Assembly (NCBI RefSeq): GCF_041146795.1
Contig: NC_135177.1
Location: 7,852,560-7,916,559 of the forward strand
Origin: Maylandia zebra
Lineage: Eukaryota; Chordata; Actinopteri; Cichliformes; Cichlidae
DNA length: 64,000 nucleotides
Direction of reading: 5' to 3'
Shown: piece by piece, positions 52,736 to 64,000 of the stretch
Layout of the letters: every line of letters starts with the position of its first letter
Position numbering within the stretch: the stretch's first letter is position 1
Program-made: the position numbers and the translations under genes
The notes under the pieces: generated by a model
The model's input: the letters and a program-made list of their open reading frames with translations, nothing else
What the model was told of the DNA's origin: nothing
Database searches by the model: none

Positions 52736-52844
52736 CCTCTCAACCGTTTTCTTCAAATCCAACAGGCATAAAGAATGTGGCTAGTGCGAAGTGGTCTTGC
52801 TCGCTCCCTCTCGAGCCCCTGGGGTCCTAGACTTATGCAACAAA
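52634..52844 (-). other. azin1: azin1 exon with start codon and proximal 5' UTR
   Basis: A strong acceptor (TTCCTTGTACAG on the minus strand, just above 52844) begins this exon, which carries about 109 nt of leader before the ATG at 52733-52735. The leader end, GGTTGAGAGG, directly precedes ATGAAAGG. Confidence 0.65.
52740..52769 (-). CDS. AUG-initiated 9-codon upstream ORF in azin1
   Basis: An ATG at 52767-52769 opens MPVGFEENG and ends at TGA 52740-52742, only 4 nt before the main azin1 ATG. The frame differs from the main ORF. Such a short, close uORF would limit initiation at the main start or require reinitiation or leaky scanning. Whether it is translated is unknown. Confidence 0.5.
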   Translation of the reverse strand: MPVGFEENG

Positions 52845-53897
52845 CTGTACAAGGAAAAGAGAAAAGCCAACATAAAGCACCAAGTTCAGCACCAAAAATC
52901 ACTTTTGGATAATTCATATTCCATGATGTTCTCTGCTGCTGAAACCTAAACGCCTCTTTTGAAATCCTGAACTGAAGTCATTTTCAACTCAACGGGCATC
53001 CAATCAGAGCAGAGAACAGGTTCTGCGTTATGGGATAGCTTTGTGGAAGAGGCCTATTCTTCCTAAAAGCCGCTGTGAAAACACATAGTCTGGGGCACAG
53101 GGTTCATTTACTTTATCATCAATTACCCCTTACAATCGCCATTAATCCCTGAGCCGGTGACCCGAAAATGTTCCGTTTGATGGCATTAACAAAGGTACAA
53201 TACTGGCGGCATCTGTGCCACAACTTTACTTTCAGTACTGTTGCACAGTACTTCAACCAGTCATGGTAGTTTGGACCAGACCAGATGTAGAAAGGTTACA
53301 TGGGGAGACTAGCAATATGCCAACAATGACTGCTGTGGTGTACAGTAAAAAATAAATACATTTAAAAAATTTAAATAAAATCACTGCTCAAACACTGGTT
53401 AAAAACACAATGGAACAAGGCTGAACACTAATATCTCTTTGAAAATAAACCAAGACCTTATGTAACTTAGAAAATGCTTAACTGGGTCACTTGTTCTATC
53501 TTCACAAAACATACAATATACAATGCAACCCAGCTTTAATCTCAAGGAAAATACATGCATATTAGTTGGGTTATAGCTCAGATTATTTCTCTCTGTTCCT
53601 GAAAACAAATCTAACAGCAAAGCCAGTGCAGATAAAAGCAGTCCTGAACAGTGTCCTGTTATTTTAATACAAGTGCTGAAAATAGATCTGAAACAGTAGA
53701 TCTAAAATAACTGAGTGATCTGGGACATGCTGAATGTTTACTCCTTTTGTCAGGACATGACAGTTACCGTAGAACTGCAATAATTCTTCACCATGCAAAC
53801 ACAAATACTGTACCACACATTCAACGTTTTTGCTATGAGATTTTTCTCAGCCCTCCAATTAAAGTGGATACATAAATTCCCCAGCTAGTTTACTCAC

Positions 53898-54019
53898 ATG
53901 GATGAGTCCTGGGATGAACTCCTCCACTATCAGCTAGGATCCCAAGGTGGCTCGGCGTTGAAGTCAAATGGCTCTCGGTATAGAGCTGCCCCTAGATCCT
54001 CTGGGTAGTTGTTGTACAC
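53898..54019 (-). other. azin1: azin1 5' UTR exon 2
   Basis: The donor is GTGAGT (the minus-strand reading below 53898) and the acceptor CCTTTGCAG lies above 54019. The exon holds the conserved C-terminal part of the upstream ORF and 32 nt after its stop. Confidence 0.75.
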
Positions 54020-54914
54020 CTGCAAAGGGGCAGATGAGGACGTGAGGCACAGCAGATTCAGTCAATGATCAGTCAATTGTTTCCCCTGCTAACACATGTT
54101 CCAGTGGTACTCCAAAGTACAATCAAATCTGTAAATCTGTAGAGGAAACTGGGTTTTTTCCTGGCTCCAAATGGATCTTTGGGTTATGACTACACACATT
54201 AGCACGATAATCCAGAATAGAAAGGCATTCCCTGATTTCCATATTTTTCGCCATTTGACAAAGACGAATTGTAAGCTCGAGTTAACGAATACCCGCATAA
54301 AGCACTGATACAGAAAACAGTATTTACATGCTGTACTTAATATGTGTTTTTTAAGGTGGTTTTTAATGTGTGAATTGTTAGTCTGAGTTACTCTGAACCA
54401 ACCACCGGAACTGATGCAATGATGGCCAGATTAGCAGGTTTGAATAAATTAATTAGCAATGGCTACAACAACACTCTTGCCCCGTGTTATTTATCATGCT
54501 GCCCCTTATAACCACGTTTAACTACAACTTAACATTCATTACCAATTACTTCAGAGTCAAATTTCTTGTTACTGTAACAGCTTGCTTTCAATTCATGGAG
54601 CACATTAGCATTAGTGTCCGCGGTAGTTACACAGTAATATACGATGTATTCCTTACACAGTAATATACGATGGATTCCTAGTACCAACATGTTTTATAAA
54701 AACAAAGTTTTTTTTTTAAGAATGCTACTGACAACAACGTTATAGCTAGTGTGTTTTATTTAGTATTTAGCTAGACAATGACACGTTACTCAGTGCATTT
54801 AGCTAATAACATGCTAACACTCATAGGAAGCTAACAGCGCGGTTAGCTAACGTTACTTACGTCCGCTGAAAACCCAAAAGAGGGGACAGAACGCTTTTTC
54901 TTTTTAGGCGGAAT
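53930..54914 (-). CDS. azin1 upstream conserved coding region (non-AUG uORF, PPW stall motif)
   Basis: Two 5'-UTR exons join into one frame: 54861-54914 (18 codons from a candidate ATT start at 54912-54914) and 53930-54019 (30 codons to TGA at 53930-53932). The join uses donor GTAAGT and acceptor CTTTGCAG, in phase 0. The peptide begins PPKKKKRSVPSFGFSADV, continues YNNYPEDLGAALYREPFDFN and ends AEPPWDPS. There is no AUG in the open region, which is bounded upstream by an in-frame TAG. ATT is the only strong near-cognate codon. Known biology: AZIN1 mRNAs carry a conserved non-AUG uORF whose Pro-Pro-Trp motif stalls ribosomes when polyamines are high, repressing the main ORF. The PPW here is at 53942-53950. 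The start codon choice is inference. Confidence 0.8.
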
Positions 54915-55080
54915 TTTTAAAGAGTGGTGGGGAGACTAGAAGAGAAAACGATATTTGCCATGGAGTAGTTCAAGTTATTGTCGTTCGACGTTTTCTCGAT
55001 GGCACCTATAGCGGACCATTTGTTACAACCGAGCAGACGACAGCAGCGGAGGGCGAACGGCAAGACCGACCCACAGACAG
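54861..55080 (-). promoter_or_regulatory. azin1: azin1 exon 1 and promoter zone
   Basis: Exon 1 ends at the donor after 54861 (GTAAGT). GC-richer sequence around 55020-55090 (CGGAGGGCGAACGG, ACAACCGAGCAG) suggests the start of transcription, but no TATA box or initiator can be fixed. An ATG occurs near 54960 with an in-frame stop soon after. Confidence 0.45.
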
Positions 55081-55090
55081 AAGCGTCATA

Positions 55091-58000
55091 TTAATGCTGA
55101 CACATCCGGTTTAAAATGTCAAAATAAAACCCACATTAACCGACATATTCGTTTTGAGTAACGGAGAAACCGTCAGAGTGAAATTAAACAAGAATTACAG
55201 CTTTTATTAACATTTTCCGGTTTGGCTCAACTGAAGTATGGTGAACTTGACAAACACTTGCTCGGAGCTGTCAAACCCTCACGCAACGCGATATTAGAGC
55301 TCGCATAGGAAGATGTGGAGCATTTATTAACATAATTTTAAAAAATCATTACTGACCTGCAACAGCCACAATAATAACAGTTAAAAAAAAGATTATTTTT
55401 TTCTATGCTGCAATATTTTGTGCACACAATTTGAAGACATTCTAACCAACTGGAAAAACAAAAACAAAACAATAAACCCCACAACTTTGTTGATCTTAGA
55501 CTATATTTATAACAGAATAGCTATAAAACCTATGCTCCGTGGTAAATAGGTAATTTCCCAAAAATTACCTGTGTTATGTCTTCACTGGATCCCCCATGGT
55601 TCAGTGATAAGGACAAAATATTGTCCAACAAAGGTGGCACAGTCCTCCTTATTTTCTCTAGTCTCAGTCAGCACTCGCAGACATAAGCCCTAGACGCAAT
55701 GGCTAGATGGAAACATGCATTTTGTCCTAAAGTTCAAGCTCAGACTATACTTTCCCTTCCTTTTGCCTTTGTTGTTGTGAAGTTGTGAAGTTGTGCCTGA
55801 CTCTGAAAACGCTTGGTATGAGGCAGTTTTTACCCCCTCCAGGAGATAAATTTGCATGTCTCCCTCCTCAGAGCTGAAGGGGGAGGGTGCAAAGAAAAGC
55901 TCGGCAACTGTTAGCTGAAGGGGAAATCTTTTTTCTGGGGCTGTTTGGACTCTGTGCTTACATTAAACATAGGAGAAAATACCCCTTTATCATTCAAATA
56001 TAAAGTGTTTTACTGCACAGTATCAGCATTTCAAGGCTTTGGGATTATGTTTGCCATTTCTAAAATAATACAAATAGGTTATAAAAATACAATTTATTTT
56101 CAACTATGTTCAGAAAAAATAAAAACAAGTATAGGAAAATAATTTTCAAATGCAATCCACTAATGTCTGTCTTCTACAGTAAAAGCCCATTTTCTGCAGC
56201 ATCTCTTCAGTCTGTGACCCTCATAGTTTAATTTTCACTTCATTTTTACAGAGTGACATACAGACACAAGTTCTCCATACCTGCTGTGAAGTTTAGGATC
56301 CAGGAATTTGTGACCTAGGACTACTGTTCTTGTATGAAAACCCTGTTTACCAATTACAAAGCATTATCCCTTAAATCCCCAGCACCCTGACTGACCCACA
56401 TCATATTTTTCTTATTTCACAGCAGTTCATGATGTCTTGTTGTTGTTGGGATTTTTTTCTTCCACATATCTATAAAATTCCTCAGAGTGTTAGATGAGAG
56501 TTGAGTGCTCCTCAGGGAAAAAATAAACAATAGCAGTGCCTGTTTCACTAATAAACCTATTTCGTGGAGTCCATTGTAAAGGCTGCGGAGGCGATGTACT
56601 GCGACACAAAAAAGTTGTTCCGTGTTTTGTGCCTGTTCTCTCTAACACTACACGAGTTATGTATATATAAGGCTAATCACACATAGCATCTAAAGTGGCT
56701 TCCAGTAACGCACAATGTTTGATTTCCATTGTTTGGATCATAATAGCCATCGCTGCCGTTGGGTATGCGACAGGGAGACATGTGTACCACCCACTGTGAG
56801 GGCAAATACTCTAGTGGCTGCATTGTGCAGCAGGAATTCTTATTTGCAAACATTGCAAACAGATTACATCAATGGACCGATATAGAAAGACCCTGAATCA
56901 CCCCTGAGTGACCAAGGCAGGCAAAAAAAAGGAATAAACAACATGTTCCAAGAATCAAAAGGTCAGACAATTACATACAGCCAACAATATTGATTCCCTT
57001 CATTTTTCAAACAGAAGAAGTTGTTATGGGTATTTGTTTAATGAATATTCGTAAACAATTTGAATTTGTTAAGAGAATATACACATTATCTATTAATTTT
57101 CCATAACAAGCCATGTGCATTTTACAATATGTAAAATGACTCATGTAAAATACACTTTTCTAGTGCTCAGCTCCACACAATTACAACCCCCATATATACA
57201 TATATATATATACACATAGCATATAAATAACTCATCTTCAGTGAGGCTGTGCAATATTAACTCCCAGTCTTATATAGCTGACAGCTTTCAAATACCTGTC
57301 AGTAAATGAGTTTAAATATTGCATTTATATTATGTCAGTACATTTATGGTATTTAAGCCTTTTCTTCTTCTTTTTTTGCACCATGTGAGTGAGTGTTGTC
57401 TGTTATGCTTGTATAATCACAATGACAAGTCATAAATTTACCATTTTGGTGGACATGAATAGTTGTTTAAAAACACCATACATTAGTCGTATGCAACAGG
57501 CACTTGTTAAGTCTCTCCCGAGTGGTTTCCCCTCTTTTTTTTTTGCCAAAGAATGTTGCTAAGTAAAAAGAGAACTCCAAACAAACTTCTCCTCACACTG
57601 ACCTGAATGTTAAGCAGGGAAATATAAAGCAGCTGACTGCAGGAATATAGCAAATATTCAACAGGTATATCTTTAGAAGACTTAAAGCAGCAATATCAGA
57701 TTAATAAACACCCTGATACTCCTTTTTTCATAAACACCACAGCCTTAGGTCTCACATAGCACCAAGAGGACCCACGGTAGTCTTATGAAGACTAATAGAT
57801 ACTTGAGAAATGTTAATGCACCCAAAAATAAACTGGAAAAATGGCTCCATATTTCTGTGATATGCCATGAAATGGGAATAGTCTTTATCACTGGGCTTTC
57901 CCAGGACATGTCATGTATAACAATAGTATCAAAGAGGTGGAGAGATACAACGCGATACCATAACGACTAAACAATAACAACGCCCAAAAAAATGATGCAC

Positions 58001-59050
58001 ATTTCACCCTCATTTCCCTTCTTGCAAAGATAGATTGCACAAAAATTATTTATCATTGTTACAGAACTCTAAAATGACTGGAATACTTTTGAAGTGCATT
58101 GTTTCTGGAGAAACCAAATCATCAGGTAGTTCCCATGAATGACACTAGAAAAGCTGCTTATGTAAATGCACTGAGTTTGGTGTGTGCATGTTAAAAGGCT
58201 ACATGGTACAAGCACACCTGTAAGCATCAGTTACTTTGGACCAAGCCGAAACAGGTGATGTGGAATGTACAGTACACAAAGCATTTAGAGAGAGACCTTC
58301 ATCCTTCACGTGTAGTTCTACGACACACTTGTGTGGCCTGTACTGTTAACATGGTTTTTATTATTAGCATTTTCTAAAGAAGCTGAAGGAGGGCAAGGGG
58401 AGAGCAACACGCTTGTTACAGGAGTTTTATGCTTCTATACTTTATCACTTGCCTCTGTTTCTGAACCTCCAGAGATCATGCAGCTGAATCTAAGCAGTAG
58501 CTGGCCTTCTGCAGACTGGCTGATTGTGGTGTGTGTGTCCCCTGATAACATCCAGGGAGACTGGCCTCTAGCCAGCTATGGGCAAACTCAACCCTGTCGT
58601 TTGATGTTGAGGGTTGGCTCCAGGCAGACCAAGCATTGTGTCCCAAAACAATGAACCCCAGACCCACTGAACTATAAACATGTCCCTTTGGGGGGCGTTT
58701 TCCTCAGTATTCTGTACAGGAGACACCCAAAGTCAGGAAACCTGACCCAGCTTTCCTAAATTTAGTTACTCTAAAGGCTCAAATGCTGCTGACTTGGCAT
58801 CCAACATTGTCTGCCTTCTTGTCTAATAGGGTAATAATGAGTTTGGAATGTTGACCCAGGATCAAGTCTGAGATTTGGGGTTTATAATTAAGGAAATCTG
58901 TTGAAAATCCATTAAAACAATTATATTTTTTCTCATCAAAACTTACATTAATTTTGTTTGCTGTTACATAAGTGTCAAACAATCTTGGTGTTTTATTTCA
59001 GAATGTGGCCTAGCTAAACACACTCTCTTTTATCCGGATTATAGTCTAAA
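55091..59050. other. azin1-atp6v1c1 intergenic region
   Basis: This separates two divergent genes. No exon with recognisable homology is seen. Contents are simple TA/CA stretches near 57190-57220, a 58-codon minus-strand ORF at 56677-56853 of unknown meaning, and moderately GC-rich patches at 55590-55900, 56580-56830 and 58440-58620 that could be regulatory. No transposon ends were identified. Confidence 0.45.
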
Positions 59051-59339
59051 CTATCCACATAACTCAAGCGTTTTTGAGCCTGAGCACCACCACCAGTCAG
59101 GGTTTTTGTGGGTTCAAGCTGAGCCAGGCTGCAGTACTCGCTCACCGCCAGCTGGGGTCGTTGGTGGGTCTCCGCAGCGTGTGTGAGAGGCCTTCCGGTT
59201 CCTCTTGCAGATCAGCTGACTGGTACTGCTGTCAGGAGCTCACGAACTGTACTGAATGGCAACTATGAACGCTGTCAAGCTATAGAAACACTATAAACAC
59301 CTTTATTTTCACTAACAACTGTAACGTTTTAATACCCCG
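59051..59339 (+). promoter_or_regulatory. atp6v1c1: atp6v1c1 promoter and non-coding exon 1
   Basis: A donor GTGAGT at 59340 follows AATACCCCG and matches the acceptor at 59766. The upstream sequence is locally GC-richer (GGTCGTTGGTGGGTCTCCGC) without a TATA box. No AUG in frame with the main ORF is needed, because the ATG is in the next exon. Confidence 0.45.
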
Positions 59340-59795
59340 GTGAGTGAACAGCTAAAACGATATCAAAAAGTACCTGAGTTGTTGCCGTTAATAACAAAGC
59401 TAGCGAAATGGCTAACGATAGCTAATCCCAGCTGGATGCTGCTTGACCTTAACCATGTTTTTGTTTTGCCAGCTGCGGTTTATGTAACATATTGCTTTTT
59501 TTATTTTATTTACGGTATTGTAACGTTAGTTAGTAGTCGGGGAGTGAAGATATGGACTGTTGGTGAAAGAGAAACGTCAGCATGTAGTTGTCTTGAATGA
59601 ATTGAATGAATTGTTGCTAGTGTAGCATCACTTGTTTAGTGGGGAACGGTGTCCCTGTAAGCAAACAGTCTTTTACTTGTAATCAGACAGACAGTGTTGT
59701 TTAACTAAATGCTGAGGCTAATAATATTAGAGAAAGCACTAGTCTAAGTCTGGATTTCCTTTCCAGCTTTCTCGAGCTGCACCAGTGCTGGAAAC

Positions 59796-62700
59796 ATGAC
59801 AGAGTTTTGGTTGATCTCTGCACCAGGAGATAAGACCTGCCAGCAAACATGGGACAAAATGATGGCAGCCACCACGCGTACCAACAACCTCTCCACCAAC
59901 CACAAGTTCAACATCCCAGACCTTAAGGTTAGTATGGGTTTATACACTTTTCAGGACAGTGTATAAACCCTGTGCTTGCCATGCTGTCCTGCTGTTCCCT
60001 CCAGTGCTGCAGCGCAGAGCTGTTACACTGTAGTAATTCATAATGATTTACCCCATTCATTTCAAAAAGTCATTTAACAATCGTTTAACAATCAAAATCA
60101 CTCACCTTCTGCATCCACTGTCAAGAATAAACCGATTCTGTGTATCGGAAGCAGTCTGTACACAGATCTGTTGCCTTCATGTTGAAGCAGCAGGTAGAGG
60201 AGTGTTTCATCCACAGAGCAGCTCTGCTTTTCTGAATTGGTCACTCTCCGTGCAGAAGGTGAAGTAACCCCGCTGACCTTGGTGCTACGCGGGGTTCCAA
60301 TGTCCCACTGCTGCTGTTAGCAATGCACGAACGCCTCTGGACAAAGAGGCGCCGTCCAAAGCGCACAGGGGCCCCCTGGATGTCACTGTAGGCAGACTGA
60401 ACCCCAGACGTCCCTGTTTAAACACAACCCTGCTGACACTGCTGAAAAAGACCCAAATCTCAGCACTGATAACTCAAAACATGTTTAATTTTTGTTTTTG
60501 TGTCCAAAAACAGGTTGGGACACTGGATGTCTTGGTCGGGCTGTCGGATGAACTGGCCAAATTAGATTCCTTTGTTGAAGGGTATGCAACCTGTTAATTT
60601 CTGATTTGTACCGAACATTATTTTTCTCATTAAAAAGTTATTTTCTGTTTATAATGGCTCTTACTATTGACCTATTAATGAGAGTTGAACACAAAACCTG
60701 CATTCCCAGTCCTCTGCCACTCTGTAATCTTTCCTCTACTTTGTAACAATGAGGAATTTCACAGGGACCTGAGGCTAGTGGGCCCTGCAGTCTAAACTTG
60801 GCAATTTACAGTTGGGTGATACACCCGCAGCTCCTTCTGTAGTCATATTTATAGCAGATGACTTCACTCTCATGAGTATGTTCGACTGTAATCTCTAGTC
60901 TTTTGGAAACATTGACATCCAAAGCTCACACACAGCTCTTAGTGCCTGAGCTCTGATATGCTTCCTCTGCTGACTGTGGGAAAGGCCAACCTTGCAACAC
61001 CGTTTCACTTGTTTGCCTACAGCCTCTCTTTAACCCAGTTCCTTTTTGATGTTTCTGCACGCCATATCTGAAAAAGAAACTGCTAAATTCTTAATTTCTT
61101 TCAGTTAAAACGTTAAGTTGATTTTTGACACTTGATATTATAATAACATTGCAAAATAGATGGGTAAAAGTTGAACATTAGTGGCTGATGTACTTTCTTA
61201 GGAACTTTTAGCCATCAAATGTGACTTGGCTCTTGGTGTTTCCATGGCTTCATGGCTGCTCTGATGAGCCATGGAACAGCGTGGTTAAAAATCTTGAGGA
61301 CTGAAAGTCTGCTGTTTTATAAATGACCTTGTCAGGAGATTATCTTTACACGAATATGTGAAACCCTTTGATGTGTGCGTCAGTTTGTGTTAAATCTGGT
61401 TGGGGGAAATCAGTTCCTGGGGGTCATGTGATGCTTAGTGCATGCAGTTTGTGTTGAGATGGCATTTTTGCTCTCTCCTGGGTGTTCACAGTGTGGTGAA
61501 GAAGGTGGCTCAGTACATGGCTGATGTGTTGGAGGACAGCCGGGACAAAGTGCAGGAGAACCTACTGGCTAATGGAGGTACGCTGATGGTTACAACACTC
61601 TCTGTTCGTATTATGTAAAAAAAAAAAAGGAAAATATAACTGTATTTTTAATTGGGGTAATGCAAAGAATGGTTAGCTGCAGAATAATGATATTAACTTT
61701 AGGCTGCCGTGAGATAATAAGCAGGTAATAGTGTTGCTTTTACAGCTTTTGTTTTCTTTCCCTTTAGTTGATCTTGTCACCTATATTACAAGATTTCAAT
61801 GGGATATGGCAAAATATCCCATAAAACAGTCCCTTAAAAACATCTCTGAAATCATCTCAAAGGTAGGTCTGTCACTTACACTTACTTACTTACTTACACT
61901 ACCAGTCAAAAGTTTGGACACACCTTCTCATTTAATGTTTTTTCTTTATTTTCATGACTATTTACATTGTAGATTCTCACTGAAGGCATCAAACGTATAA
62001 ATAATAACATATGGAATTATGTAGTAAACAAAAAAAGTGTGAAATAACTCAAAATATGTTTTTTTATTTTAGATTCTTCAAAATAGCCACCCTTTGCTTT
62101 GATTATTGCTTTGCACACTCTTGGCATTCTCTCGATGAGCTTCATGAGGTCGTCACCTGAAATCATTTTCCAACAGTCTTGAAGGAGTTCTCAGAGATGC
62201 TGAGCACTTGTTGGCCCTTTTGCCTTCACTCTGCGGTCCATCTCATCCCAAACCATCTTGATTGGGTTTAGGTCAGCTGACTCTGGAGGCCAGGCCATCT
62301 GGCGCAGCACTCCATCACTCTCCTTTTTGGTCAAACAGCCCTTGCACCGCCTGGAGATGTGTTTAGGGTCACATATCCCCCAACAGTGTCACCAGCAAAG
62401 CACCCCCTGACCATCACACCGTTGGTGGGAACCATGCATGTAGAGACCTTTTCTGCATAGTACAAAGGCACGGCAGGTGGAACCACAGATCTGAAATTTG
62501 GACTCATCAGGCCAAAGCACAGATATCCACTGGTCTAATGTCCATTCCTTGTGTTTCTTGGCTCAAACAAATCCCTTCTGCTTATTGGTTTTCCTCAGTA
62601 GTCGTTTCTATTTGGCCATAAAGGCCTGATTCGTCTTCTCTGTACAGTTGATGTAGAGATGTGTCTGCTACTGGACCTCTGGCATTTATCTGGGCTCTAA

Positions 62701-63971
62701 TCTGAGGTGCTGTTAACTTGCGGTTTCTGAGGCTGGTGACTCGGATTAATTTATCCTTAGCAGAAGAGGTGACTCTTGGTCTTCCTTTGGTCTTCATATG
62801 AGCCAGTTATATCGTGGTTCTTGATGGTTTTGGCAACTGCACTTGGGGACACATTCAAAGTTTTTGCAGTTTTCCAGACTGACTGACTTTCAGTTCTTAA
62901 AGTAATGATGGACTGTCATTTCTCTTTACTTAGCTGATTGGTTCTTGGCATAATATGAATTCCAGCAGTTGCCAAATAGGGCTGTCAGCTGTGTACCAAC
63001 CTGACCTCTGCACAACACAAGTGTGTCACCCAATCCCATTAAGAAGACAAGAAATTCCACAAATTGACCCTGACAAGACACAACTGTGATGTGAAAACTA
63101 TTTCAGGTGATTACATCATGACGCTCACTGAGAGGCCAAGGGTTTGCAGCGCTGTCATCAAAGCACAGAGTGGCTGGTTTGAGGAATCTAAAATATAAAA
63201 CATATTTAGAGTTATTTATCAATTTTTCTTTGCTACATAATTCCACATATCTTGCTTGCATATATTTGATGTCTTCGGTGAGTATCTAAAATATAAAAAG
63301 TAGTAAAAAATAAAGAAAAAAATAGTAAATGAGCAGGTATGTCCAAACTTCTGACTGGTAGTGTATGTATTGTTTTATTTATTTTTTTTAATTTTATATA
63401 CTCATGAGTAGCTGCAGAGTTTAATAATATCTTCTCACTCATTTAATCCAGGTCCCTCACTGCAGTTATTTTATTCTGTGGTCTTTTGTTGTATTTTACT
63501 TTGTCTGTCATTAATATTTTTTGCCATGTTTTTTTTGTTTTTGTTTTTTTTTTTACAGCAAGTAACTCAGATTGACAATGACTTGAAGACCAGAGCATCA
63601 GCGTATAATAACCTAAAGGGAAACTTGCAGAACTTAGAAAGGAAGAATGCGTAAGTTACTCACATGGACAAAAGTGCACCTGTAACATTACATGAAGGCT
63701 GCAGTGCCGACCTGGAACATCCTTTAGGATGACCGTTCGCTTCCTTTATTTTCCTCTACCTCATTATGCTTTACCTTGACCTTGTCTGTATACTCTGACT
63801 CCAAAAAGCTTTTATCAACAGCAGGACCCTCATATGAGTCTGTGCTGTTGTAATGCTATTGTGTGCCAACAGGGGGAGCCTGTTGACCAGGAGCCTGGCT
63901 GACATTGTCAAGAAGGATGATTTTGTACTTGATTCAGAGTACCTCATCACTTTGCTGGTTGTCGTACCAAA
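59796..63971 (+). CDS. atp6v1c1: V-type proton ATPase subunit C 1 (5' part; gene runs off the window)
   Basis: Subunit C links the V1 head to the Vo stator and controls reversible assembly of the vacuolar proton pump. The coding exons are 59796-59927, 60514-60581, 61492-61577, 61768-61862, 63559-63650 and 63873-63971. They give 190 in-phase codons of the roughly 382 expected, ending with two bases of a split codon before a GT donor at 63972. The start is [20 protein letters not shown], highly conserved in vertebrates. Next come [20 protein letters not shown], then [40 protein letters not shown], and [20 protein letters not shown]. The last exon in view encodes [20 protein letters not shown]. 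Exon 2 begins at 59767, 29 nt before the ATG. A Tc1 relic sits in the intron 61863-63558. Confidence 0.96.
61876..61896. repeat. (CTTA)n short repeat
   Basis: Four to five CTTA/ACTT units directly abut the left end of the Tc1 element, in the atp6v1c1 intron. Confidence 0.8.
61897..63363 (-). mobile_element. Degenerate Tc1-like transposon
   Basis: The ends are CACTACCAGTCAAAAGTTTG and its complement (ending CTGACTGGTAGTG), flanked by TA at 61895-61896 and 63364-63365. This is a very common fish Tc1 terminus. The transposase lies on the minus strand. The HTH segment at 62582-62797 reads [20 protein letters not shown], then [18 protein letters not shown]. The rest, down to about 62100, is recognisable (for example the ESGLYGQIE region) but full of stops and frameshifts. 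Length is about 1467 bp, close to a full-size Tc1 copy. Confidence 0.88.
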
Positions 63972-64000
63972 GTGAGTCAGCCCCAAGTAAACACAGCTAT

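Noticed and set aside
58331-58654. 107-codon open frame with a signal-peptide-like start (WPVLLTWFLLLAF)
   Set aside because: It opens with GTG, not ATG. The first ATG in frame is at about 58477, leaving a short peptide. No splice context or recognised homology.
63866-63882. CTCF-like motif (CCAACAGGGGGAGC)
   Set aside because: It mismatches the core at several positions and straddles the acceptor of an atp6v1c1 exon; explained by the splice site.

Overview
The window is vertebrate, almost certainly teleost fish, nuclear DNA. The evidence is GT-AG introns, a tRNA-derived SINE with a GGAT-type tail, hAT and Tc1/mariner transposons of fish type, L2-like LINE tails, and the gene order ubr5 - klf10 - azin1 - atp6v1c1. 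That order matches human 8q22.3. I cannot name the species; a percomorph is likely.

Layout. (1) About 1-6500 is a gene-poor repeat nest. A SINE abuts a BED-finger hAT element (1273-5342), which holds a short LTR retrotransposon (1969-3261) and a second hAT (3376-5139), and that second hAT holds a third (4008-4452). LINE tails and an interrupted MITE follow. (2) About 6540-37010, minus strand, is ubr5. I read 58 coding exons giving 2830 aa with every splice phase consistent. The protein carries UBA, UBR box, MLLE and HECT domains. (3) 37010-43350 is intergenic, with a LINE relic and a CTCF-like motif. (4) 43350-46030, plus strand, is klf10. (5) 46260-55080, minus strand, is azin1, convergent with klf10. 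Ten coding exons give 450 aa, and one intron holds a Tc1 element. (6) 55090-59090 is intergenic. (7) 59090 to the window end, plus strand, is the 5' half of atp6v1c1, with another Tc1 copy in an intron.

The genes are neighbours by ancestry rather than one pathway. ubr5 is an E3 ubiquitin ligase, klf10 a TGF-beta-responsive repressor, azin1 a regulator of polyamine synthesis, and atp6v1c1 a proton-pump subunit.

The most interesting signal is in the azin1 leader. A two-exon upstream ORF has no AUG, a single credible near-cognate AUU start, and a Pro-Pro-Trp motif four codons before its stop. This matches the polyamine-sensing upstream conserved coding region described for vertebrate AZIN1. The azin1 protein also has Arg at the ODC Lys69 position and Gly where ODC has Cys360, so it looks catalytically dead. 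Other leads are an in-phase 33-nt ubr5 cassette exon, a glycine-rich expansion in ubr5, and several perfect hairpins inside the nested transposons.
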